Assembly: GCF_002858935.1 (NCBI RefSeq) | Contig: NZ_PJRT01000009.1 | Coordinates: 412,649-476,648 of the forward strand | Length of the DNA stretch: 64,000 nucleotides | Source of the DNA: Pantoea endophytica | GTDB lineage: Bacteria > Pseudomonadota > Gammaproteobacteria > Enterobacterales > Enterobacteriaceae | Direction of reading: 5' to 3' | Shown here: positions 25,430-34,528 of the stretch, in pieces | Layout: each line of letters begins with the position of its first letter | Position numbering within the stretch: the first letter of the stretch is position 1 | Program-made: the position numbers and the translations under genes | Notes under the pieces: model-generated | The model's input: only the letters and a program-made list of their open reading frames with translations | Database searches by the model: none | What the model was told of the DNA's origin: nothing

Positions 25430-26758
25430 CTAAAGAATCTGCACTGTTTCCGCATGCCAGCCGTGGGGCAACGGCTGCGGGCGCGTAATCACCACGTTAT
25501 GCAACTGCAGATTCTCCACGCCGCGCGCAAACACGCCCGGCAAACCATCCGGATAGGCGGCAACACCGTACGCTAAGCCCGATGCGCTATCCAGTTTGTA
25601 CGCATTGTCCAACCCCATACCGGTCGGCGATTCGGGGTTACACGGCGGGCGCACATCGTAATGCCCTTGATCCGCACCTGCTGCTACCACTTGCCGCAGC
25701 TGCACATTCGCCAGCATCACATCACGGATCTGTCCCGGTTGTTCCGCATGCAGGTTAATTGCTCCTTCCATCACACCGCTGACGTTGCTGAATTGCAGTT
25801 GCTCAATGCTGCCCGGCGCTATCGCCGGATCGCGCGCGCGCACTGAAACAAACAGCGCATCGGCTTTACCCCAATGGCACGGCGGCGCGTGACGGCAGGC
25901 CAGCGTGATATTGCTGAACAGCAAACGGCGGAACTGGCCGCCATCGCGCGACAGCAAGCCAATCGCGCGGTTGGAATCAAAGAGGGTGCAGCCGGAGACG
26001 GTGACATCTTCCACGTCATCGAAGGTTTCGGTGCCAATTTTGAACGCGCAGCTGTAGGAACGCAGCAGGCAGTTGCTGATCATGATTTGTCGCGCGGCAC
26101 GTCGCAGATGCGCGGGTTTTTGGCTGGTTTTGATGCAGATGGCATCATCGGCCGCGCTCAGATAGCTGTTGCTGACAAACACCGCTTCACAGCTGTCGAT
26201 ATCCAGCGCATCGGTGTTCGGCATGCTCATGCTGTTATTGATGGTGAGATGGTCGACATGTACATGGCGGCAACTCACCAGATGTACCGTCCACATCGGC
26301 GCCTGAATGATGGTGAAATCTTGCAGCGTCACCTGCTCGCAATCCTCAAACACCACGATGCGCGGGCGCTGCGCACGCGGCAGGCGATAACCCTGCTCGT
26401 CCTTTTCCGCAGCAAACCACGCATCGCCGTTACCATCGATCACCCCTTTGCCACTGATGCTGATATTGCGCTGCCCGACGGCGTACAGCAGCACATGCTG
26501 CGACAGTTCAGCCTGGCTCTGCGCCAGCTGCTGCTGATAATCCTCAACGCGTGAGCTGGCGAGCAACGTGGCGCCCGCTTCGAGATGCAGATTAATGTTG
26601 GAACCCAGCGTTAGCGTGCCGAGATGATAGCGGCCAGGCGGCACTGATAAGGTGCCGCCGCCGCGCGTTGCCAGATGATTGAGTGCGCGCTGGAAGCAGT
26701 GTGTATCCAGCGTTTCACCATCGGCGATGGGGTAGAAATCAGCCAGTGAAACGTGCAT
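25430..26758 (-). CDS. Glycoside hydrolase family 28 (polygalacturonase-like), cytoplasmic
   Basis: 442 residues of right-handed beta-helix. The GH28 catalytic region is visible: NTDALDIDSC (NTD motif) near residue 185 and SAADDAICIKT (DD motif) near 205; the usual HG motif is replaced by SCAFKIGTET and the RIK motif is not clear. N-terminal TLSVPPGRYHLGTL and NLHLEAGATLLAS are typical. There is no signal peptide, so it would cleave oligosaccharides brought in by the ABC transporter encoded just upstream on the same strand. AGGAGA precedes the ATG. The natural substrate could be an oligogalacturonide or another uronic acid-containing glycan. Confidence 0.85.
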   Translation of the reverse strand: MHVSLADFYPIADGETLDTHCFQRALNHLATRGGGTLSVPPGRYHLGTLTLGSNINLHLEAGATLLASSRVEDYQQQLAQSQAELSQHVLLYAVGQRNISISGKGVIDGNGDAWFAAEKDEQGYRLPRAQRPRIVVFEDCEQVTLQDFTIIQAPMWTVHLVSCRHVHVDHLTINNSMSMPNTDALDIDSCEAVFVSNSYLSAADDAICIKTSQKPAHLRRAARQIMISNCLLRSYSCAFKIGTETFDDVEDVTVSGCTLFDSNRAIGLLSRDGGQFRRLLFSNITLACRHAPPCHWGKADALFVSVRARDPAIAPGSIEQLQFSNVSGVMEGAINLHAEQPGQIRDVMLANVQLRQVVAAGADQGHYDVRPPCNPESPTGMGLDNAYKLDSASGLAYGVAAYPDGLPGVFARGVENLQLHNVVITRPQPLPHGWHAETVQIL

Positions 26759-26837
26759 GCGGTTCTCCTGAATAGCGGCGATGCGCTATTGCAGCACGCG
26801 CCGCATGACCAAAACCTTTTGCTGGTGGACAAGATGG

Positions 26838-27653
26838 TTATTTCACCGCGCCTTCGGTGACGCCGCTGATAAATTTGCGCTGGAACACCAGGAACACCGC
26901 CACCAGCGGCAGGATGACAATCATCGCGCCCGCCATCAGCACCGGAATATCGATGGTGTTTTTGTTCTGGAAAAACATCATGCCGATCGGCAAGGTGCGC
27001 AGCTCATCTTTATTCACCAGAATTAGCGGGATAAGGAACTCGTTCCACGTCCAGATAAACAGCAGCAGCGCCAGCGTGGACAGCGTCGGCCAAATCGCCG
27101 GCACCAGCAGGCCCCAGAGAATTTTGCGGCGTGATGCACCATCCATCACCGCCGCTTCCACCAGCTCGCGCGGCACCTGCTGCAACGCGGTGGCAATCAT
27201 CAGCGTGGTAAACGGCAGCGACAAGGCAATTTGCGGCAGAATCAGCGCCAGATAGGTATTGGTAAGGCCCATCCAGCGTAGCTCGTGATAGAGCGGAATA
27301 ATAAAGGCTTCACTCGGTAGCACCATGCCAAGACCCAGCAGCGCGGCAACCACCGTTTTGCCGGGGATCTTCAGCCAGGCAAAACCGAATCCCGCCAAAA
27401 TGCCGAGCAGGATGCTGCAGATCACCACCGGAATCACCACCAGCACCGAGTTCATGAAGTAGACGTTGAAATGTCCCTGCTGCCACGCGGTGATGTAGTT
27501 TTTAAAATTGAGCGACGAGGGCAAGGTAAACACGCCCTGAAATAGCTCCATCTGGGTTTTGAACGAGGTCATCAGCGCCATTAAAAACGGCAGGATGGTC
27601 ATCAGCGCGACAATCCAGATCAGCGCGCGTGAGACAGTTGGCGTGCCGCGCAT
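26838..27653 (-). CDS. ABC sugar transporter permease, MalG-type (CUT1)
   Basis: 271 residues with six membrane helices and the EAA loop ELVEAAVMDGASRRKILWGL, where the ATPase docks. The C-terminus NTIDIPVLMAGAMIVILPLV and FQRKFISGVTEGAVK is typical of MalG/UgpE-like subunits. The ATG at 27653 overlaps the preceding stop (TGATG) and has GGGAG upstream. It forms the membrane channel with the MalF-type subunit, the binding protein and the ATPase at 31070. Confidence 0.93.
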   Translation of the reverse strand: MRGTPTVSRALIWIVALMTILPFLMALMTSFKTQMELFQGVFTLPSSLNFKNYITAWQQGHFNVYFMNSVLVVIPVVICSILLGILAGFGFAWLKIPGKTVVAALLGLGMVLPSEAFIIPLYHELRWMGLTNTYLALILPQIALSLPFTTLMIATALQQVPRELVEAAVMDGASRRKILWGLLVPAIWPTLSTLALLLFIWTWNEFLIPLILVNKDELRTLPIGMMFFQNKNTIDIPVLMAGAMIVILPLVAVFLVFQRKFISGVTEGAVK

Positions 27654-28525
27654 CAGTGACGCTCCCGTAAACATAGATGAATTAAGCCGTTGATCATTAA
27701 AACAATCAGCATACTGAACACCGCCACGGCGGAGGCATAGCCAAAGTAGTGCAGGTCAAAGCCCTGCTTATACATAAAGATGTTGGTCACCATAGTGGAA
27801 GTGCCCGGCCCGCCTTGCGTCATCACGTAAACCAGATCGAAGGCTTTCAGGCTGGCGATTACCGTCAGCAGCAGCGCGATACGCAGTTCCGGACGCAGCG
27901 ACGGCAGCGTAATGCGCATAAATTTCTGCCGGCGTGATGAACCATCGAGATCGGCCGCTTCCAGCAGCGACGGATCCATGCGTTGCAAGCCCGCCATAAA
28001 CAGCACCAGGCAGAAACCGAAGAAGTACCAGGTGGCGACAAAGCCGACCGCGGGTAGCGCCCAGGTAAAATCACCCAGCCACGACTTCGCCAGCTGCGGC
28101 AAACCCACGGCGCGCAGGAATTGATCGATAGGGCCAAACGCCGGGTTATACAGCCAGCGCCACACCACGCCGAGCACCGCCATCGGCATGATGTACGGCA
28201 GGAAGAAGAGGATACGCAGCACGCTGCGCTCTTTGTTATTGCGCGTCTCATACAGGAAGCTGCACAGCAGCAGTCCAACGCCAATCGGAAACAGCGTGTA
28301 GAACAGCATCAGCAAGGCATTATTGCCGAGCGCCACCCAGAACACCGGATCCTGGAACATGCGCAGATAGTTGCCCATGCCGATGAAAATCGGCCACGAG
28401 GTGCCATCCCATTCGGTGAAGCTGATCCCTAACGAGGCCAACAGCGGCATCAGCAGAAACACCGCATACACCAGCACCGCGGGCAGAAGATAGAGCGCAT
28501 TGCGCCAGGCAGATTTATTCAGCAT
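27653..28525 (-). CDS. ABC sugar transporter permease, MalF-type (CUT1)
   Basis: 290 residues, six membrane helices, with NALYLLPAVLVYAVFLLMPL at the N-terminus and the EAA loop SLLEAADLDGSSRRQKFMRI. FDLVYVMTQGGPGTSTMVT is a CUT1 hallmark. The start is set at 28525. An upstream in-frame ATG at 28585 would overlap the binding-protein stop, but the extra 20 residues would be coded by a strong GC-rich hairpin (28554-28576) that looks like an intergenic element. Partner of the MalG-type permease. Confidence 0.9.
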   Translation of the reverse strand: MLNKSAWRNALYLLPAVLVYAVFLLMPLLASLGISFTEWDGTSWPIFIGMGNYLRMFQDPVFWVALGNNALLMLFYTLFPIGVGLLLCSFLYETRNNKERSVLRILFFLPYIMPMAVLGVVWRWLYNPAFGPIDQFLRAVGLPQLAKSWLGDFTWALPAVGFVATWYFFGFCLVLFMAGLQRMDPSLLEAADLDGSSRRQKFMRITLPSLRPELRIALLLTVIASLKAFDLVYVMTQGGPGTSTMVTNIFMYKQGFDLHYFGYASAVAVFSMLIVLMINGLIHLCLRERH

Positions 28526-28553
28526 AACCGTACTCGCTTGCGGGCCTGTTCGC

Positions 28554-28576
28554 GGCCCGGCCACTTGCGCCGGGCC
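28554..28576 (-). terminator. Intergenic hairpin between binding-protein and permease genes
   Basis: GGCCCGGC (28554-28561) pairs with GCCGGGCC (28569-28576). A stem at this place in a transporter operon is a known way (for example malE-malF) to keep the binding protein more abundant than the membrane subunits through mRNA stability or partial termination. Confidence 0.5.
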
Positions 28577-28584
28577 GTACGTCA

Positions 28585-29928
28585 TCAGTGCTTGAGGGTT
28601 TTCAGGTAACGTTGATAGTTGTTATCGAAGTTGATCACCATCTGGTCGGCGGTTTGACGTCCCGCCAGCAGCAGCTGCACATTCTGATTCAGCTCGGCGT
28701 TCATGGTTGGCGTGGCCCAGTCGAGATAATGGCCGAGACCATCGTTGTCATTTAGCGTCACCCACACCTGATACGCTTCTGCCAGCAGCGGGTTATCCGC
28801 CGGAATCTGCGCATTTTTGCTGGTGCCGGCCGGCAGGAAGCCCACTTTCAGCCAGCGGTTCGCCATCTCATCTGAGACGATGTAATCGATGAACTTCGCT
28901 GCGGCATCCTGCTGCGCTTTGTCTTTGGCGGTGCTGGTGATGGAGAACGCCAGATCGGTGCCGCCCACCATCAGTGGATGCTGCACGCCCTCGCCCGCTG
29001 GCATCGCAGCGAAGTGCAGATCTTTGTTGTCTTTAAACTGGCCGAGATACCAGGTTCCGCTCACCAGGAACGCTGCCTGACCATTCTGGAACAGGGTCGC
29101 CGCATCGTCGTGCCCAATGCCCTGGAAGCCGGGGAACAGATAGCCTTTGTCGTTCCAGCCCTTCATCATATTGGCGGCTTTCACCAGCTTGTCGTCTTTG
29201 AACGTGCCGCCCACGTCGTAAATCAGATCGTCGAGTTTTTTCCGGTCGCTGCTCTCAATCTGCGCTTCCCACAAGGTGCTGAGCAGCTGCTGGCCCATGT
29301 TGCCGTCGAGCAGGCCGAGCATCATCGGCGGTGTACCGGCGGCTTTGAGTTTCTCCATCGCCTGTTCGAGTTCCGGCAAGGTTTTAGGCACCGCAACACC
29401 GGCTTTATCCAGCAGCGCTTTGTTGTAGTACAAACCCACCATCTCGCCAAGGCTCGCCACGCCGTAGAGTTTGCCGCTGCCGAAATCTTGTTTATCTGAC
29501 CAGCGGTTACGTTTCAGGATTGAATCCGGGAAGCGCGTGGCCCAGCCGTAAGTTTTGGCGTAATCATCCAGCGGCCACAGCAGCTTGTCTTTCACCAGCG
29601 AGCCCATATCGCCGCCGCCCTGATTCACCTGGGCGATTTGCGGGCCGTCACCGGCGGTTAGCGCCAGCTTAAGCGGAATGCGCGTGTCTTCGAAGGAGTG
29701 CACCGAACGCTGAATCACAATGCCCGGATTCTTTTGCTGGAACGCTTTTACCGCTTCATCCACCGCTTCGGTCTGCTGCGGATAGTTGTAAATGTCCCAC
29801 TCATTCAGGGTAACGGCCTGCGCGGCTGCCATGGTCGCACCGAGCAGAATCCCGGCGGAGACCAGACGCGACACCGTGCGCAGTGAGCTTTGCAAACGGG
29901 AAGGACGATTGGTTGAATCACACATCAT
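28585..29928 (-). CDS. ABC transporter extracellular sugar-binding protein (family 1)
   Basis: 447 residues. It has a signal peptide with [18 protein letters not shown] and cleavage before VTLNEW. The mature protein has the family-1 binding fold: [56 protein letters not shown], and [13 protein letters not shown]. It captures an oligosaccharide in the periplasm for the CUT1 permeases encoded next. ATG 29928 has GGAGA 9 bases upstream (a TTG at 29943 is less likely). First gene of the operon binding protein - MalF - MalG - GH28. Confidence 0.92.
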   Translation of the reverse strand: MMCDSTNRPSRLQSSLRTVSRLVSAGILLGATMAAAQAVTLNEWDIYNYPQQTEAVDEAVKAFQQKNPGIVIQRSVHSFEDTRIPLKLALTAGDGPQIAQVNQGGGDMGSLVKDKLLWPLDDYAKTYGWATRFPDSILKRNRWSDKQDFGSGKLYGVASLGEMVGLYYNKALLDKAGVAVPKTLPELEQAMEKLKAAGTPPMMLGLLDGNMGQQLLSTLWEAQIESSDRKKLDDLIYDVGGTFKDDKLVKAANMMKGWNDKGYLFPGFQGIGHDDAATLFQNGQAAFLVSGTWYLGQFKDNKDLHFAAMPAGEGVQHPLMVGGTDLAFSITSTAKDKAQQDAAAKFIDYIVSDEMANRWLKVGFLPAGTSKNAQIPADNPLLAEAYQVWVTLNDNDGLGHYLDWATPTMNAELNQNVQLLLAGRQTADQMVINFDNNYQRYLKTLKH

Positions 29929-30021
29929 GCTCGGTTTCTCCAACAGATGACTGGCATCCCTTCATCTCGACACCTGCGATTCCCGGCAGGTTGATTCAGC
30001 AGCGACAACGCACATAATTCA

Positions 30022-30050
30022 TACTTACTTTATGCACAAAAGAAAGTCAA
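30022..30050 (-). promoter_or_regulatory. Candidate sigma-70 promoter of the binding-protein operon
   Basis: On the minus strand TTGACT (30050-30045) and TAAGTA (30027-30022) are 17 bases apart, giving a leader of about 85 bases. The same stretch holds CATAA-N12-TTATG inverted arms (30013-30034), a possible repressor site. The remaining divergent gap (30051-30456) shows no gene I can support. Confidence 0.4.
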
Positions 30051-30456
30051 ACATCGCCACTGCGGAATTTTTGCTCTGTGATACAGTGCAAAGAGTAAGA
30101 AGAAAAGCCGCCAGAACAGCAGAGGATGCTGCGATTCAGCGCGCAAACCGGACAGCGCCGCACAGTAAAGCCTGAGCATCGGTATAAATCACTCAGCCAA
30201 GAGAGACGCATTAACTCACTGATAGAGCATACGAAAATCCTATAGTTATCATCACAGCAATAGATAAGCGAAAGGCAATGTGCTTTCAACCAGCGCTCAT
30301 ACCGGCGTTGCGCGTGAGTTTGTCAGCCGCCCAGTCATGCTTTGTGGTTATAGTTCGCATCAGCTTTGTGCGCCAGCGCAATTATTACACCTTGAAAACT
30401 AAGTCGGCTTTCTTTACCGTAAAATCTGTTCATCTCCTGACCACAGAGGCTCCACC

Positions 30457-31056
30457 ATGACGGCTGAAGGTGTTATTCGTCGCGCCAGCGAGGCAGATTT
30501 TCCCGCCTTGTCGCGCATCTGCTTAGAGACCGCCAATGCCGGCACCGATGCCAGCGCGCTCTACTCCGATCCCGCGCTGCCCGGCCTGCGCTTTGTCATT
30601 CCCTACGCGCGCTTTGCGCCCGAATTTGCTTATGTGCTGGAACAGCACGGCGAGGTAGTCGGCTACGCGGTCGCCGCGCCCGATACGCGCGCCTTCGAAG
30701 CAAAGTTGAATACTGATTGGTGGCCACAGCTGCAACAGCAGTATCGCGATTACGCGCCGCAGGCGCCGCTCGACAGCAAAGTGCTGGAAGCGATTCATCA
30801 GCCCGATGCGGCAGCGGATCAGCTGGTGATGCAATGGCCTGCGCATCTGCACATCAATTTGTTACCCGCCGCGCAGCAAGGTGGCTGGGGCCGCAAGCTG
30901 ATTGAACAGCTGCTACACGATCTGCGTGCTGCGGGCGTGCCGGGCGTTTATCTCGGCGTCAGCCTGCAGAACGAGCAGGTGTGCGGCTTTTATCAGCGCC
31001 TTGGCTTCACGCCGATTATGCGCAGCAACGCCATTTATATGGGCCAACTTCTCTGA
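30457..31056 (+). CDS. GNAT-family acetyltransferase
   Basis: 199 residues. The acetyl-CoA binding core is [20 protein letters not shown] near residue 130, with the Q/RxxGxG/A-type loop QQGGWGRK, followed by [20 protein letters not shown] and GFTPIMRS. This subgroup is often found with glycan-degrading enzymes. Target unknown; acetylation of an amino sugar or of a protein are both possible. GAGGC precedes the ATG. The ABC ATPase begins 13 bases after its stop, so both are in one operon divergent from the transporter genes. Confidence 0.85.
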   Translation: MTAEGVIRRASEADFPALSRICLETANAGTDASALYSDPALPGLRFVIPYARFAPEFAYVLEQHGEVVGYAVAAPDTRAFEAKLNTDWWPQLQQQYRDYAPQAPLDSKVLEAIHQPDAAADQLVMQWPAHLHINLLPAAQQGGWGRKLIEQLLHDLRAAGVPGVYLGVSLQNEQVCGFYQRLGFTPIMRSNAIYMGQLL

Positions 31057-31069
31057 GTCGAGGCATCGC

Positions 31070-32161
31070 ATGACCAGCCTGCATCTGCAAAACGTTAAAA
31101 AGTCCTACGAAAATGTAAACGTGATTCATGGCATCGATCTCACCATTAACAGCGGCGAATTCGTGGTGTTTGTCGGCCCTTCCGGCTGCGGGAAATCTAC
31201 GCTGCTGCGCATGATTGCCGGGCTGGAGGAGATCACCGACGGTAAGTTGCTGATTGAAGGCGCCGATATGACCGATCAGCACGCCACCGAGCGCGGCATC
31301 GCCATGGTGTTTCAGTCCTATGCGCTCTACCCGAACATGACGGTGCGCGGCAATCTGGCCTATCCGCTGGAAGTGATGAAGCGCCCGAAAGCGGAAATTG
31401 AGCAGGCGATCAAACAGACTGCGGCGCGCCTGCATCTCACCGAATTTCTTGACCGCTTACCGCGCGCGCTGTCCGGCGGACAGCGGCAACGTGTGGCGAT
31501 TGGCCGCGCGATAATCCGCCATCCGCGCATTTTTCTGTTTGATGAGCCGCTGTCGAACCTCGATGCCGAGCTGCGTTTGCAGATGCGCATTGAGATTGCT
31601 CGCCTGCACGCTTCGCTGGGCAACACCATGATCTACGTGACGCACGATCAGCTGGAGGCGATGACGCTGGCGGATCGCATTGTGGTGCTGCGTCAGGGCC
31701 GCATTGAGCAAGTCGGCGCACCGATGGCGCTGTATCGCGATCCCGACAACCTGTTTGTCGCCGGGTTTATTGGCTCGCCGAAGATGAATTTCCTCACTGC
31801 CGAAGTGGCCGCGATCGCGCCGGGCGCGGTGCAACTGCGGGTGCCGGCGCTGGGCATTAATCAGCTTACGTTGCCGATCGCCGCGTCGTGCCGCGAAGGG
31901 CAGAAAATCACGCTGGGCGTACGTCCAGAGCATTTCCAGCCAGTGAGCAGCAACGATGATGTCCTGAGTTTTAGCGGCGAGTTGTCGTTTAGCGAGATGC
32001 TGGGACACACCAATTATCTCTATCTCGATATTGGCGAAGAGAAGCTGCTGGTGATTGAGGAGCGTAACGTGGCGGAACACGCGATTGGCGAGCGGCTGAG
32101 TTATCAGCTGCGTGCCGAGCACTGTTTATTGTTTGATGAGCAGGGTTTGCGACTCAGATAA
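31070..32161 (+). CDS. ABC sugar transporter ATPase, MalK/UgpC/MsmK type
   Basis: 363 residues. Walker A is [11 protein letters not shown] near 37, the Q-loop [14 protein letters not shown], signature [15 protein letters not shown] near 133, Walker [16 protein letters not shown] and H-loop VTHDQLEAM. The C-terminal TOBE-type regulatory domain begins near 240 ([11 protein letters not shown]). It energises the CUT1 permeases at 26838-28525, which lack an ATPase in their own operon. ATG 31070 follows GAGG; an upstream frame extension runs inside the GNAT gene and is not used. Confidence 0.94.
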   Translation: MTSLHLQNVKKSYENVNVIHGIDLTINSGEFVVFVGPSGCGKSTLLRMIAGLEEITDGKLLIEGADMTDQHATERGIAMVFQSYALYPNMTVRGNLAYPLEVMKRPKAEIEQAIKQTAARLHLTEFLDRLPRALSGGQRQRVAIGRAIIRHPRIFLFDEPLSNLDAELRLQMRIEIARLHASLGNTMIYVTHDQLEAMTLADRIVVLRQGRIEQVGAPMALYRDPDNLFVAGFIGSPKMNFLTAEVAAIAPGAVQLRVPALGINQLTLPIAASCREGQKITLGVRPEHFQPVSSNDDVLSFSGELSFSEMLGHTNYLYLDIGEEKLLVIEERNVAEHAIGERLSYQLRAEHCLLFDEQGLRLR

Positions 32162-32180
32162 GGTAAAAGCCGCATCTTTT

Positions 32181-32210
32181 CGTCGCGGCGCGATAAATCG
32201 CGCCGCGACG
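32181..32210. repeat. Long GC-rich palindrome between converging genes
   Basis: CGTCGCGGCGCGAT and ATCGCGCCGCGACG form a perfect 14-bp stem with a two-base AA loop. The core GCGCGAT-ATCGCGCC is shared with the GTAGCGGCGCG repeat family (35695, 40774, 43162, 45823). It may act as a bidirectional terminator. Confidence 0.7.
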
Positions 32211-32239
32211 GAATGGGCGGGGATTTATCGCGTGATTCA

Positions 32240-33364
32240 TTATTGCGGTGCGATCTCTTCATCAGCCTGTGCGGCCAACAAATCCAGCAGCTTATTCACC
32301 GCAAACCCGGCCGCGCCCTGCGCCCACATGCGGTTGGATTCCGTAAGGAACTGCAGCGGCGTCATGTGCGGCGTCAGCTTCAAACGGTAAGTCTGGAAAC
32401 TCTGCGTAACGTGGTCGAGCAAAATGCGCGAAGCCATTTGCGGCTCCATCGCCAGATATACCACGTCCGGATCGTAAGCCACCGACAGATTCGCCAGCGA
32501 CATCCCCAGATGCTGCCCGGCCTCGGCCAGCGCGCTCAGCACCTCCGGCGTTGGACGCACATCGAGATCGCGCAGCGTATGCGGCACCTCTTCTTTGGTG
32601 GTGGCCACCACGCGCTGCAGAATCGCCTGCGACGACGCCACATCCTCCAGCAGACGCTCAGAACCATCGCCCAGCAGCGACACGCCAATCTCCCCTGCTT
32701 TGCCGTGACGACCACGATAAAGCTGGCGATCGAGCAGAATCCCCGCGCCGATGCCTTTGCCGAACGTAGCTATCACCGCCGACTGCGCATGACCGAGCTG
32801 ACCAAACACCAGCGCCGCCATCGCCAGCGCGTTGGCGTCATTTTCAATAAATACCGGCAGCGAGAAGCGCTCTTCCAGCAGACGGGCAATCGGCACGTTA
32901 TCCCAGCCCAGCGCGCGTGACAGCACGCAAACGCCATTGCTGGCATCGACCAAACCCGACAGCGCCAGACCAATCGCCCCAACCTTTTTGCCCTCAACGC
33001 CACGCAAAAACTTCGCCAGCGCATCGCCGAGCTGTTTGGGCGTCATCGCGCCGGAAGGAATTTGCTGCTCGCCGATGATGTTGCCGCTGAGATCGGTCAG
33101 CACCATCAGGTTGCGTTCGGCATTAAGCTGAATCCCCACCACGCTGGCGTGATCCGGATTGAGGCCGAGCAGCGTTTTGGGCCGTCCCATCGAGACGCGA
33201 CGTAGCCCCAGCTCCTGCACGATGCCGCCGGTCAGCAGACGATTGGTGGCTTGCGACACCGTCGACATGCTCAGGCCGCTGCGCACTTTGAGATCGGATT
33301 GACTAATAGGCGCATTTTCGACAATCAGCCGCAGAATGCGCGCGGTTACGTTGGGAGCGCTCAT
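32240..33364 (-). CDS. ROK-family transcriptional repressor (NagC/Mlc-like)
   Basis: 374 residues. The N-terminal winged helix has ISQSDLKVRSGLSMSTVSQA. The ROK sugar-binding domain follows with GAIGLALSGLVDASNGVCVL, VFIENDANALAMAALVFGQL and GKGIGAGILLDRQLYRGRHG. The usual zinc-binding CxCGxxGC segment is absent (GKAGEIGVSLLGDGSERLLE), as in a subset of ROK regulators. It probably represses the surrounding sugar locus and is released by a sugar or sugar phosphate. AGAGG precedes the ATG; it begins 18 bases after the kinase stop. Confidence 0.9.
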   Translation of the reverse strand: MSAPNVTARILRLIVENAPISQSDLKVRSGLSMSTVSQATNRLLTGGIVQELGLRRVSMGRPKTLLGLNPDHASVVGIQLNAERNLMVLTDLSGNIIGEQQIPSGAMTPKQLGDALAKFLRGVEGKKVGAIGLALSGLVDASNGVCVLSRALGWDNVPIARLLEERFSLPVFIENDANALAMAALVFGQLGHAQSAVIATFGKGIGAGILLDRQLYRGRHGKAGEIGVSLLGDGSERLLEDVASSQAILQRVVATTKEEVPHTLRDLDVRPTPEVLSALAEAGQHLGMSLANLSVAYDPDVVYLAMEPQMASRILLDHVTQSFQTYRLKLTPHMTPLQFLTESNRMWAQGAAGFAVNKLLDLLAAQADEEIAPQ

Positions 33365-33382
33365 GAGCCTCTTTATCTGAAG

Positions 33383-34261
33383 TTAAGCGGGAAGTGTCAG
33401 GCTGAACTGCGTGGCAAGGCGAAGCGCACCGCTCAGCGCATCGCCCTGCGGCGGCACCAGCAGCGCGGCGATATCCGCCGGTAGCCACGCCTGAATGGGC
33501 GCGGCTAATCCGCCCATCAAAGCCAGCTTGCCGTGGCTGCGCGCCAGCAGCGGCTGCACCATCTGCACGATATCCGCGGCGGATTGCTGCACCAGCGCTG
33601 TGCCGTGCACATCGCCCTGCTGCGCGGCAGCGAACACCTCAGGCACCACGCGGCCCCAATCAGCGGGTGTCGCCTGTTTCGACCACATCAGCAGCTGTTC
33701 CGGACTGTTTTGATAGCTTGCCATGATGCGCTGCGTTAACGCCGAGGTGGGCACAATCTCTTCGTGCGCCAGCAGCGCCAGCCGCAGCGCGCGTTGGCCG
33801 AGAATCGCCCCCGAACCGGCATCTGACAGGGCAAAACCCCAGCCGCCGAGCAGCGTGAAGTGCGTGCCATCCCAGGCCGCGCCCTGGCTGCCAGTGCCAA
33901 TAATAAACACCGCGCCTGGCGCACCGGCGTGCGCACCGGCACAGGCGATTTCGACATCGGTAAACAGATAGCGCGCCTGACAGCGTGGCTGCCAGCTGGC
34001 GAGACGGCTTTGCACCGAGGCGACGTTCGCGCCCGCCAAACCGGCGACGATCACCGTGCGGTCGCGCGCTTCAGCGAGTAAATTCGCCTGCGTAAACAGA
34101 TCGTCAATGACCTGATCAATGGCCATGATGGCGGCATCAAACTGCGACCAGACGTTAGCGGGACCGCCTTTGGCTTCCGCCAGCAGGCGTCCGGCGCTGT
34201 CGGTCAGGCGTCCACGACAGTGCGTACCACCGCCATCAATACCCAGCATTAGTGATTGCAC
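33383..34261 (-). CDS. BadF/BadG/BcrA/BcrD ATPase-family sugar kinase (GspK/N-acetylglucosamine kinase-like)
   Basis: 292 residues of the actin-like ATPase fold: phosphate-1 motif LGIDGGGTHCRGRLTDSAGR, FIIGTGSQGAAWDG and GFALSDAGSGAILGQRALRL, then MGGLAAPIQAW near the C-terminus. The pattern resembles bacterial glucosamine/N-acetylglucosamine kinases. The start is set at GTG 34261 because AGGAGG sits 6 bases upstream; ATG 34249 is an alternative. Co-transcribed with the ROK repressor and divergent from a Gfo/Idh/MocA gene. It suggests that the imported oligosaccharide releases an amino sugar or similar monosaccharide that is phosphorylated here. Confidence 0.87.
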   Translation of the reverse strand: MQSLMLGIDGGGTHCRGRLTDSAGRLLAEAKGGPANVWSQFDAAIMAIDQVIDDLFTQANLLAEARDRTVIVAGLAGANVASVQSRLASWQPRCQARYLFTDVEIACAGAHAGAPGAVFIIGTGSQGAAWDGTHFTLLGGWGFALSDAGSGAILGQRALRLALLAHEEIVPTSALTQRIMASYQNSPEQLLMWSKQATPADWGRVVPEVFAAAQQGDVHGTALVQQSAADIVQMVQPLLARSHGKLALMGGLAAPIQAWLPADIAALLVPPQGDALSGALRLATQFSLTLPA

Positions 34262-34528
34262 GCGCTTCCTCCTGCCAGCCCGAAACGGTATGACGCTTAT
34301 AGATGTGCGAAAGATAGGGGAAAAAAACTTAAATCGCAATAATAAATAAATAGGCAATCCATATAGTTAATTAAAATAGATATAAATCATATAAATAACA
34401 ATTTTTCACCAATTGAGATCCGCCACACGGATTGACATTAGTTTTTCTGTCGTAATAAGTTAGCGGTCAGATTATCAGCAGCCTGACAGGTCGGGCGGCT
34501 TAAAGGCAACGGGCTTCAGGGGTACAAC
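34262..34528. promoter_or_regulatory. AT-rich divergent promoter region
   Basis: 267 bases, strongly AT-rich at 34320-34410. TTGACA (34432-34437) followed by TAATAA (34453-34458) is a weak rightward promoter candidate (15-base spacer). The region must contain the control sites for the kinase-ROK operon and the divergent dehydrogenase. Confidence 0.35.

Noticed and set aside
30047..30289. 80-codon minus-strand frame in the divergent gap between binding-protein and GNAT genes
   Set aside because: Cys/Ser-rich, no ribosome site, no family resemblance, and it overlaps the probable promoter.
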